Source: Megalonaias nervosa
Taxonomy: Eukaryota; Mollusca; Bivalvia; Unionida; Unionidae
Assembly: GCA_016617855.1 (NCBI GenBank)
Contig: JAECUM010003297.1
Location: 1 to 64,000, forward strand
Direction of reading: 5' to 3'
DNA length: 64,000 nt
A program made the translations under genes and the position numbers. This document shows, piece after piece, positions 36,268-44,488 of the stretch. The notes under the pieces were generated by a model. It did not search any database. It worked only from the letters and a program-made list of their open reading frames with translations, and was not told the origin of the DNA. Each line of letters begins with the position of its first letter. Position 1 is the first letter of the stretch.

Positions 36268-37504
36268 ATGGACAAACGAGCAAAATATAGAAAACATATA
36301 GAAGATCTAAAAAAAACTTGCTCAATCTCAAGCAGCATTTAAGCAAAAAGTACAGCAAGCACGACGTGGACAAGTAACTGCTGCAGAAGCAACAGCCACA
36401 ATTCTCAAACCAGTTACTGAAGCACTACTTGGAAAACAACCTGAAACTAAACCACTATCAGAAGAGGAATCTAAAAAATTACTGGAAAAAGGTTTACTTG
36501 GGCTAGTTAAAGAAGAGCAAGAAGCATCTGCTGTAAAAATTATTAGAAAATCTGATGAAGACAGATTAAGATTGGCTAGAGACCTAGTAAGAGATATTGC
36601 TGATCCTGCTGCTAGACAAGCTGAACTAATTCGGCTGTTGAATAATCCACTAGAATTTGAACGAAGATTATCAGAAAGAGTATCAGTTAATCCGATTGGA
36701 AGAATGTTAGACGAGATGATGAAAAAAAGTAAAGGTCAAATAATGTTGGAGGAGATGTATGAGGAAGAAAAAGCTAAAAAAGAAACATTTAGAAAAGAAC
36801 ATGGACTAGATATCCAAGAAGAGCAAAATTTTAAAGATGCTCTAGAGAGTATAAATGACGAAATAAGAAATTACGAGTATGAATCGTTTAAGGAAAAATA
36901 CGATTTTAAAAATGTGAGAGTACGAGATATTAAAAAAAACTGATTACAACGCTGAAGAAAAAAAATTGAAGATCTAGAAAAAATAAAAGAAAAAACTAAG
37001 AAACATTTAAACGATGTAAAACTGGCAAATAAAAGCTACCGCGACAGTGCCAGACAGTACCGACACTGGATTATCGCTGATCTTTATATCAAAGCTATTC
37101 GTAATATAAAAAATAACATATATCGTAGTCATCACGCTAGTGGTTTGAGTAGTGAGGCAAAATAAATAGATGAAATACATATGAAAGCTGATAAAGTTGT
37201 CTCAAAGGACATAAAAGATCCTATTGAAAGACAAACTGAATTAAGTCGGTTGGTTGATAATTATGATGACCTTGATAAAAGGTTAAAGACAGCTGAAAAA
37301 GAAAAAACAGGAACCGGTGTAAAAATATTTACATCAACTGTTGAAATGATAGGCAGATTAATGCTGCTGATATCATCAAAGGAAGCTGGAAATGTTAGCG
37401 CTGAAATTGACAATGAAATTATTGACATACTTGATCATCTAAGATCAGAAAATTTATTAACATCTAACGAATACGAAACTTTACAACGCGACTTAGTTTT
37501 GTAA
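36268..37504 (+). pseudogene. Coiled-coil Polinton protein with a duplicated DP-RQ-EL motif
   Basis: ATG 36268 follows a TATATATAA box. The frame shifts at A runs (36309-36316, 36932-36939, 36957-36964) and meets an in-frame TAA at 37163 before the piece 37181-37504. All pieces are Lys/Glu-rich and helical. Two segments repeat the same motif: DIADPAARQAELIRLLNN near 36592 and DIKDPIERQTELSRLVDN near 37208. I do not know a named family. It lies between the ATPase and penton-like gene and may be a virion or scaffold protein. Whether 37181-37504 (107 aa) is a separate gene is open; it starts in the same frame. Confidence 0.6.
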
Positions 37505-37521
37505 AAATATAATAAATAACA

Positions 37522-38277
37522 ATGTCAACAACATTATTACTAGACTCTAGTACAGCTGCGAAAGATAGTGCAAATTTTTCAGTAAATTATATTCCGCCAA
37601 TACAACTTGATACTGAAAAACAGTATGGAATTGGACTAATTTCATGTACGTATTGGCATTCCATGACTAACGTAAAAACCGGTGTAAACGATAAATTTGA
37701 TTTTACTTTAACTCCAGCTTCAAGACTTACGTGGAAATCGGTTAAAATTCCGAAAGGAGCCTACAGCGTAACTGATTTAAATAAGACGATACGCGAATTA
37801 ATAACGAAAAATGGAGGAGTTTCAGACAATTTTGAGCTAACACCAAACTATAACACATTACGCGCTAGAATAACATTAAAAAATAATTTGATAATAGATT
37901 TTTCATCATCAACAAGCATGGCATCGCTGATTGGATTTACTCACAAGCAATATGGATCAACCACAGAACAAACTATAACATTTGACGGTGAACTGCCGGT
38001 AAATATAACTGACGTAAACACAATATTAATAAATTGCTCTATTGCTTCTGGATCTTACTCAGCCCAAGGTAGTAAAGGACAAACGATATATAGTTTCTCG
38101 CCAGAAGTTCCAACGGGCTCGCTCATGCAAATTAGTCCACGGCAAGTTATTTATTATCCGCTAAATGTTGAAAATCAAATAACAACAATAAATATGTAGT
38201 TGACAGATCAATCTGGATGACAGCTGGATCTGAATAACGAGGTTGTTACTTATTATTTACACTTACGCGTTGCATAG
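37522..38277 (+). pseudogene. Penton/minor capsid-like protein
   Basis: Open for 225 codons from ATG 37522, then TAG at 38197 and TGA at 38218, with the same frame going on to 38277. The pattern IPKGAYSVTDLNKTI, NTLRARI, SLIGF, VNITDVNTILINC, and a closing DQ-G ... YYLHLRV resembles the abundant Polinton single jelly-roll (penton-like) proteins found in invertebrate genomes. It would form capsid vertices. The C-terminal strand is still readable beyond the stops, which shows the stops are recent. The assignment rests on remembered motif order and on its position before the major capsid gene. Confidence 0.7.
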
Positions 38278-38300
38278 TTTTATACAACCCTTTGATATAA

Positions 38301-38640
38301 TGAAACAGAGAAAAAAATTTTACAGAAGAAAATAGTTGGAGGATTTTTTGGAAATATATTTACTAAAGTTATTGAAAATGTCCCGGGAATCGCGCGTAAA
38401 GTTGCACCAATTGCAGGTAAAGCTTTTGCAACTGGAGCCGCATCTGCTGCTGGAACTGCGGTGGGACAAAAAATAGCTGATAAAATTAAAGGCACACCGA
38501 CAATCAAACAAGTTATATCAGAAATCGCTCCAACAAAAGAAACTCAACGTGCTATGATAACAACAACAAAAAAACTTTTATCACCAAAGGGCGAGCAGAT
38601 TATACAAAAATTAATATCTAAAGTAACAGCGCCGCAATAA
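38301..38640 (+). pseudogene. Small Gly/Ala-rich hydrophobic virion-type protein
   Basis: ATG 38301 opens a basic N-terminus (KQRKKFYRRK), then a shift near an A run leads to a frame starting GGFFGNIFTKVIENVPG and ending in TAA at 38638. The middle is Ala/Gly-rich (KAFATGAASAAGTAVGQ). Polintons and adenovirus-like elements often carry such small membrane-active or core proteins near the capsid genes. It is followed 29 bp later by the major capsid gene. No exact homologue is named. Confidence 0.55.
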
Positions 38641-38646
38641 AAATTT

Positions 38647-38653
38647 TATATAA
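38647..38653 (+). promoter_or_regulatory. TATATAA box before the major capsid gene
   Basis: It lies 15 bp upstream of ATG 38669 in an AT-only intergenic stretch. Confidence 0.4.
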
Positions 38654-38668
38654 TCTAATAAATAAAAA

Positions 38669-40231
38669 ATGTCTGTTAAAAATTATCTCGATTTAGCAGA
38701 AACTTATGACACCGATGACACTGTAACAGAATCTGAATATGTTGAGTATCTCGATGAAAATTCTAATGAACCAAATAAAGCTGGTATTAGAACATTTAAT
38801 ACTCGAGACGAAGATGTATTTCTATTGCCACATAAGGCAATGTTAGAAGTTCGCGGTCAGATTATGACAGTGGCCAATCCGCCTGTTGCAGTTGCAGCTG
38901 GAACAGAAGTAGCTCTTATAAATAATGGTTGGTGCTTATTTAAAAGTGCTAGATATCAACTGGCCAATCAAACTGTTGAGGAGATTTCGAGCCACCTACA
39001 AGTTGCAAGTACAATCTTAAATATTATTTCGTTTTCCGATGATTACTCCAGATCGACTGCAACTAACATGATGTGGTTTAAAGATACTGGACGTGGTTCA
39101 GCTGAATCGACCGAACCTTTCTTGAAAGGTGTTTTATTACACGGAGCTGATGCCGCTGCAGATGTTGTAATTGTAAGAACTTTTCTTATTGTTAATGCAG
39201 CCGCACTAGGTATAGCCGCACCAGCTGCAGCCGCTAACGCAGACGCTACAAGAGTCTCACTTACTGCAGCTTGTATTAATCTTGGTTTAGCACCTCCAGC
39301 TGCAGGTGCGGACGGCATTGCAATGTTAGATTTAATCAATAACACAATTACCGTAAAAAATCCACGTTACAATGAAGGTTTTGCTAGAAGAAAAGAACTT
39401 GCAGAAGGATCACGTCAAATTACAATAATGCTGCCATTAAGTACAATATATGGCTTTTGTCGCGATTACAACAAAGTATTTCGTGGAGTTAAACATACAC
39501 TTATTTTAGATCGAGCAGAACAAAACGACTGCCTGTTTAGGTCAGGCGGAGCTGATGTACAGTTTATCATAAACAAACTTGCGTTATGGATACCACGAAT
39601 AACTCCGTCAATCGATAAAATGTCAGATTTAAACAGTATACTCGATAAACATGCAAACAAAATTTATTTTCAGAAACATAAAATATATCAAACAGCAGTT
39701 CCGAATACTACTGACTACACATGGCGAGTTACAACAACATCAAGCGAACAACTGCCGAGGTAATTATTTGTTGTATTTCAACAGCAAGCGCGACGTGGTA
39801 ACCAACAACAAAATAATGCGATATTTGATAACGCTGATGTTAGACGAATATATGCTAGACTAAATTCGAAACAATATCCAGAACGAGCGATAGAATGTAA
39901 TTTTGCAGATGACGCTAATAAAAATATTACTAGACCTTACATTTATCTGCTCGACGCAGTGCAAAAATATCAGGATGTTGGAGATGGATCTCAGATATCG
40001 GCAGAGGAATTTCGTACACTTTATCCAATATTTTATTTTGATGTTAGTAAACATAGTGAGCGATCTGTCGACTCGACAGCTGATATTGAAATTACTTGGA
40101 CACTCGGAGCAGTTCCTATGGCACAGTTATACGTATACACGCTAGTAATCAGCGACAGATTTATTACGATTGATTCTGTTGGAGGTAAAAATGACAGTAC
40201 AAGTTTAATCTGCAATCTGTATATAAGATGA
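38669..40231 (+). pseudogene. Major capsid protein, double jelly-roll type
   Basis: The first frame gives 364 aa to 39763. A shift near 39763-39785 leads to a second frame ending in TGA at 40229, about 520 residues in all, the usual size for Polinton capsid proteins. Recognisable parts are an acidic N-terminus, the LEVRGQI strand, an Ala-rich loop region (about residues 165-215, expanded and low-complexity), and the C-terminal TLYPIFYFDVSKHSERS phrase typical of Polinton capsids. It would build the capsid shell. The next small gene starts in an ATGA overlap with its stop. The single frameshift is its only clear break. Confidence 0.85.
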
Positions 40232-40630
40232 CAAAATATATTATAAAAGAAATATATTTGACAGATGCTCAAGTTAAAAAATTAGCATCTGCTGTTGCAA
40301 AGCAGAGGCAGGTATCATTAAAAATCAACCCTGACATTTCCTAGGGTATTTTAACAAAATTAATGTTAACCAAAAAACAAGTAAACAGGTACGATCGTAA
40401 AAAAACCTTTTGTTTTAAATTTAAGTGCCGCATAAATAACAGCGATGGCAAAACAAGGTGGTTTCTTTGGTCCGGCATTATCAGTGATAGCCAGAACGTT
40501 ATTACCTAAAATTTTGCCGGTGTTAGGTACATTAGGACTAGCAGCAGCGTCTGGAGCAATATCTGGCGCAACGAAAAAAGCAGTTGAAGGTCGTGGTATT
40601 GTTGGCAGTGGTATAAAGAAAATAGTCTAG
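40228..40630 (+). pseudogene. Small basic plus hydrophobic virion protein
   Basis: ATG 40228 overlaps the capsid stop. The first part (TKYIIKEIYLTDAQVKKLAS, then LTKKQVNRYDRK) matches a remembered Polinton pattern of short helical repeats with LT-x-Q-x-x-K. The second part, open from 40445, is MAKQGGFFGPALSVIARTLL and continues with Leu/Gly/Ala helices to a Lys-rich end. A TAG at 40342 and shifts at A runs near 40395 split the two. They may be one gene or two; in related elements the two parts are joined. Confidence 0.55.
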
Positions 40631-40643
40631 AGATAAATTTTAT

Positions 40644-41194
40644 GTGACTGATAAATATAATGCCACAACGAAAAACAAAATCGTCGAAAAAAGGAAAACA
40701 AAGCGTCCTCGAACAAAACAAGGAGGATTTCTTCTTTTACTTATGGCGGGATTAGCGGGAAGTATTTTTCCGGGCCTACTAGGAATCGGACGTGGACTAA
40801 CATTGCCGGGAACACGCCCCCCCCCCCGCTAAGTAACTTTGATATACTTAATAAGCTAAAACAAGTAAACAATTTCCACGGAGTTTATTTTAAGGATGAA
40901 CTTACTAACATCACAGGTGGTTCCTGCATGATAAATATACAAGATTTCAATGACGGATCTGGTACACATTGGGTAGCAGTTTATAACAACAATTATTTTG
41001 ACTCGTTTGGACTTCCTCCGAGCGACGCAATAAAAAAATATATAAACAAAAAATATAAAATAATATATTATTCATCCAATCAACTTCAACCTGTTGGAAC
41101 TTCTGCTTGTGGATATTATTGTATAATGTTCATTAAACAAATGTCCCAGCCTAAATTTAATTTTTTTAATTTTATTTTACAGTCTGACAAGTAA
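40644..41194 (+). pseudogene. Hydrophobic leader plus adenain-type cysteine protease
   Basis: The early part encodes a basic stretch and a hydrophobic GGFLLLLMAGLAGSIFPG segment. Then an 11-C run (40817-40827) shifts the frame into the protease, which is open to 41194. The protease shows catalytic His in GTHWVAVY, the Asp-containing YFDSFG, and the Gln...Cys pair in NQLQPVGTSACGYYC, as in adenovirus protease and its Ulp1-like relatives in Polintons. Its role would be maturation of capsid proteins. The upstream phrase FHGVYFKDEL is also typical of this family. Short length (about 120 residues) is normal for the core. Confidence 0.85.
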
Positions 41195-41251
41195 CCTTCT
41201 CACGCTAATGATGAGATTGCAATTAATTTTATCTAAACTTACAAATATATA

Positions 41252-41452
41252 ATGTCAACATATTGTCTCAAATGTTAAACTAAAACAGAAAATATCAATG
41301 AAACAACAGAAAAAACAAAGAACAACAGGACGATGCTGAAAAGTCTTTGCGCAATTTGTGGAAAAAGAAAAAGTATGTTTTTAAAGAAATTATCCCCAGC
41401 GATAAAGTCGTTGGGAGCTGGTTGCCCTGACGTTATTTTAGTAGACGACTAA
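41252..41452 (+). pseudogene. Small DUF5679-like zinc-ribbon protein
   Basis: ATG 41252 follows an atatataatg start region. The frame encodes STYCLKC, then an in-frame TAA at 41276, then a Lys/Asn/Thr stretch and LCAICGKRKSMFLKKL to a stop at 41450. Two CxxC pairs about 28 residues apart and the YC-x-KC start resemble the DUF5679 zinc ribbon found in virus-like elements and large DNA viruses. Function is unknown. Apart from one stop the frame is preserved. Confidence 0.7.
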
Positions 41453-41460
41453 TTAATAGA

Positions 41461-42787
41461 ATGAGATGCAAGTGTGACTGTGATAGAGATTTATGTCTTG
41501 AGCAAAATAAAATTGTCACATACTGTCAACAAAGCAACAACAGAGAAATAATAGGAACAGGTATAGACATACATAAATAAATTGGCAAATTGCCAAAACC
41601 AAAAGGAGGCTGGACATTACAAATATACTGGAACTTATAATCCTCTTGATAAACAACTTGATGAAAATGATAATCCGCTGCCAGGACAAGAGCCTTACAA
41701 TCAAGTTGATGAGATAGCAATGCGCCATGATATCTGCTACCGGGACAACGAGCAAGATAAGGCTGGTTGTGATAGAGTAATGTTAGACGAACTTCGTGAT
41801 ATGAAACCGACAAATATGCGAGAACGTTTTGATAGAAGGCTGGTGCAGGGTTTTATTGGAGCAAAATATAAATTGGGTCTCGGTGAAGAATTGTATGATG
41901 ATCTTGCAGCTGAATTACACAAACCTAAAAAATAGTTTACGCGACGTAAAGTTGTCGCAGATGCCGTTGATGACATCTGGGCAATAGATTTAGTAGATGT
42001 GTCAAATCTAGCTGAATTTAATGATAATAAGAAATACTTATTTAATGTTATAGATATTTTTTTTAGCAAATTTGCTTTTATTGTTCCAGTTTCAGACAAG
42101 ACAGGAACGTCAATAACTGACGCGTTAAAACAGGTTATCGTTAGTACAGAAAGAAAATCAAATAGAATCTGGACCGATCACGGAGCGGAGTTTTTCAATA
42201 AAAAGTTCGAGCAGTTTTTGCTCCAAAATAATAGCAAAAAATATATTACAGGGAACGAAGGTAAAAGCGTTGTCGTCGAGCGATTTAATCGCACGCTGAA
42301 CGAAAAAATACATAAACATATGAGAGCTAAAAATACGAGTAAATATATTGACAATTTACAAAACATTGTTAATGAATATAATAACACGAAGCACCGAACC
42401 ACCAAAATGTCGCCAAACGACGCAATTAAAAATCCAATATTAGCAAATGAAAACATGTACCGCAGACATAAATTTAAAGTTGGTGATAAAGTTAGAATTT
42501 CTTTGGCGGAAAAAAAAAACATTTGAAAAAGGATTTACTCCAAACTGGAGCGAAGAAGTATTTGTTGTTGATAAAGTATTTTAACAATACCTGTAACATA
42601 CTCGTTAAAAAATTTATTAGGTGAACCTATAACTGGCAGCATTTACGAGCAGTAACTTCAGAAAACTGAACAAGATGTTTTCGTTATCGAAAAAGTTATT
42701 AGGAAAAAAGGCAATACAAGTTTAGTTAAGTGGCGCGGGTATAGCGATAAATTTAATAGTTGGATACCAACTAAGTCGATCCAATAA
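41461..42787 (+). pseudogene. PLA2-like domain joined to integrase with chromodomain
   Basis: A Cys-rich leader from 41461 is followed, after a shift, by 41582-41935: YNPLDKQL, then MRHDICYRDN (His-Asp dyad of phospholipase A2), as in parvovirus VP1-type PLA2. One in-frame TAG at 41933 separates it from the integrase: D in WAIDLVD, D in WTDHGAEF, E in VVERFNRT with 33 residues between the last two. A 10-A run at 42510-42519 shifts the frame. The tail holds a chromodomain (VIEKVIRKKGN, LVKWRGYSDKFNSWI) ending at 42787. Integrase inserts the element; PLA2 is a candidate membrane-breaching function. That the two are in one frame suggests a single polyprotein or fused gene. Confidence 0.85.
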
Positions 42788-42848
42788 TGTTATTATAAAT
42801 TTGTTCGTATTTCACAAGTATGGATTTACATTTGATAGTTTTACATAA

Positions 42849-43272
42849 TTAAATTAAATGTAATTTTCTTGCATCAACTGGCATTAAATTGAACATTTTA
42901 GCAAAAATAAAATCGTATTTTATACTCCTTTGCTGACCAGTTACTTTTAGATTTAAAAACGGTTTGATAAGCAGCCAAAATATTTGTTGTTCGGCAACAG
43001 TAAAATTAAATTTTATTATTTTTTTTAGCAATGTGATACTTAACATTATATCGTCCAATTGTCGGTCTACTGTAATTTTTTCTGTCGGAGACGGCGACTA
43101 TCTCATCTTCATCGTCATTATTAAATAAAATATCATCTTCGGTATAGCTTGCAAATTTGTCTATTATATCGTTAGTGATTGTAATATTGTCTGCGACTTT
43201 GTCGTTAGTGATTGTATCACTTGCGATTGTATCTTCCGAATATATATCAGCAAGTCTTTTCATCAAGTTCAT
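42849..43272 (-). pseudogene. Small minus-strand Polinton gene, unknown
   Basis: The frame from 43272 begins MNLMKRLADIYSED and has Thr/Asn/Asp-rich spacing and an acidic patch (NNDDEDE), ending KNNKI at 43006 in a T run. The overlapping frame 43058-42849 carries on with FNFTVAEQQIFWLLIKPFL and ends RKLHLI. Together they look like one gene of about 135 codons broken at the homopolymer. No domain is recognised. Confidence 0.5.
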
Positions 43273-43308
43273 ATTATAATATACTTTTATCTAATTTATT
43301 GTTATAAG

Positions 43309-43592
43309 ATGACTAACGAGGTAAAATATCACCAAAAAGTTAATATATTAAATTATAACGAACTAGCTGAAGCAGTGAGAAAATGTCTGTTAGGGTATAA
43401 TTCTTATTCTGTCGATGTTATTGTTACGCAAGGCGAAAATGATAGGATATTGCTAACAGCAGCAGAAAAAAAATAAACTTAACGATAGCGCAATAATGAC
43501 GCTGAAATTTGATAAAGATGATATTATAGCGTTTGCTCATAATTGTTTAACCAAAAAGGAGCTAGCAATTATATTTAATCCTCATATCTAAA
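43309..43592 (+). pseudogene. Small plus-strand Polinton gene, unknown
   Basis: ATG 43309 (TNEVKYHQKVNILNYNELAE) stays open for 55 codons until an 8-A run at 43466-43473 shifts it to a stop. In the neighbouring frame the reading goes on through MTLKFDKDDIIAF to a stop near 43590, about 95 codons in all. It is divergent from the gene at 42849-43272, with 36 bp between starts. No domain is recognised. Confidence 0.45.
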
Positions 43593-43625
43593 GATAATCC
43601 AAGTATCGTATTCGCTTGAAAAAGC

Positions 43626-44384
43626 TTATCTTATTATTCTATCGGCAACAAATTTTACTACCCTGGGATTTATCTTGTAGTATTGAGCAGCAGATGAGAT
43701 TGAAGGAAATTTGATTTCCTCATCTGTTTCGAGATTAAATGAAACAACAGGTTTTACCGGACATCTAAAATTAATACCACCACCTCGTCCTTTTCTCACA
43801 TTTTCCTGCTGGGTAACTAGTTCTAAATTTTCCATTCGATTGTCAATCTTTACGTTATTGATGTGATTAATAACCAAACCATTACGTATAGGTCTGTTAA
43901 ACGTCTCGTAAACAAAACGATGGCTAAGATAACTAACTTTATCGGTTAGTGTTCCTCTGACAGTTAACGTGAGATACCCCATATTATTCATAAAACCAAC
44001 AACTTTTTTAGTTTTTCTTCTTCGAATAATTCCCTTATCATTTGCCTCGTATAAATCAAATACCGGATGCGGCTGAAATTCGTTTTGTAAAGATAAGTTT
44101 TCAATATTGTCATCAGTGACCGTGCCGTTAACATGATATACACGTTGTCCTTCTGGAATTTCGTCACAGAACAAAGTGTAAATAAAATCTTTCTTTAATA
44201 TTTCCGTTCTCTCAGCATTATCACCTTTAACGCTAATCTTATAACCTGCTGGCGTTGCTTTACCAACAGATTTTTTAGATTTTATGTTAATAACCGAACC
44301 AAGTGCATTACCAGCGTACAAGTTGTACTTGAGGTGAACGTAATAATACTCTTGCTCGTTTGCGTTTGTCATATTTTGTTTCAT
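43626..44384 (-). CDS. HNH endonuclease with NUMOD-type DNA-binding regions
   Basis: Intact 252-aa frame. Residues about 150-205 hold SHRFVYETFNR, then VINHINNVKIDNRMENLELV, the His-Asn-His core of the NUMOD4-linked HNH family. An earlier segment (VYHVNGTVTDDNIENLSL) looks like a second, degenerate HNH copy. The C-terminus (SFNLETDEEIKFPSISSAAQYYKI) matches a NUMOD1/IENR1 helix-turn-helix. Such proteins are usually homing endonucleases of phages and large DNA viruses. Here it is a free-standing gene divergent from polymerase B. It may be a passenger or act on rival elements. No break is visible. Confidence 0.85.
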   Translation of the reverse strand: MKQNMTNANEQEYYYVHLKYNLYAGNALGSVINIKSKKSVGKATPAGYKISVKGDNAERTEILKKDFIYTLFCDEIPEGQRVYHVNGTVTDDNIENLSLQNEFQPHPVFDLYEANDKGIIRRRKTKKVVGFMNNMGYLTLTVRGTLTDKVSYLSHRFVYETFNRPIRNGLVINHINNVKIDNRMENLELVTQQENVRKGRGGGINFRCPVKPVVSFNLETDEEIKFPSISSAAQYYKINPRVVKFVADRIIR

Positions 44385-44399
44385 TATACTATAAGCATT

Positions 44400-44469
44400 T
44401 TATATCTCTAATTGATTTTTCAACTGGCGTGCGGTGAGTTATCGATCGAACAATCAATTAGAGATATAA
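44400..44469. promoter_or_regulatory. Perfect 18-bp inverted repeat between HNH and polymerase genes
   Basis: Arms ttatatctctaattgatt (44400-44417) and aatcaattagagatataa (44452-44469) are exact reverse complements around a 34-bp spacer with cgatcg. They fill the 104-bp divergent region, and a TATATAA follows before ATG 44489. The place suggests an operator, replication signal or endonuclease target. Confidence 0.7.
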
Positions 44470-44488
44470 TATTACACTATATATAACA

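Noticed and set aside
39043..39345. 100-codon minus-strand frame inside the capsid gene
   Set aside because: Shadow of the Ala-rich capsid loop on the other strand.
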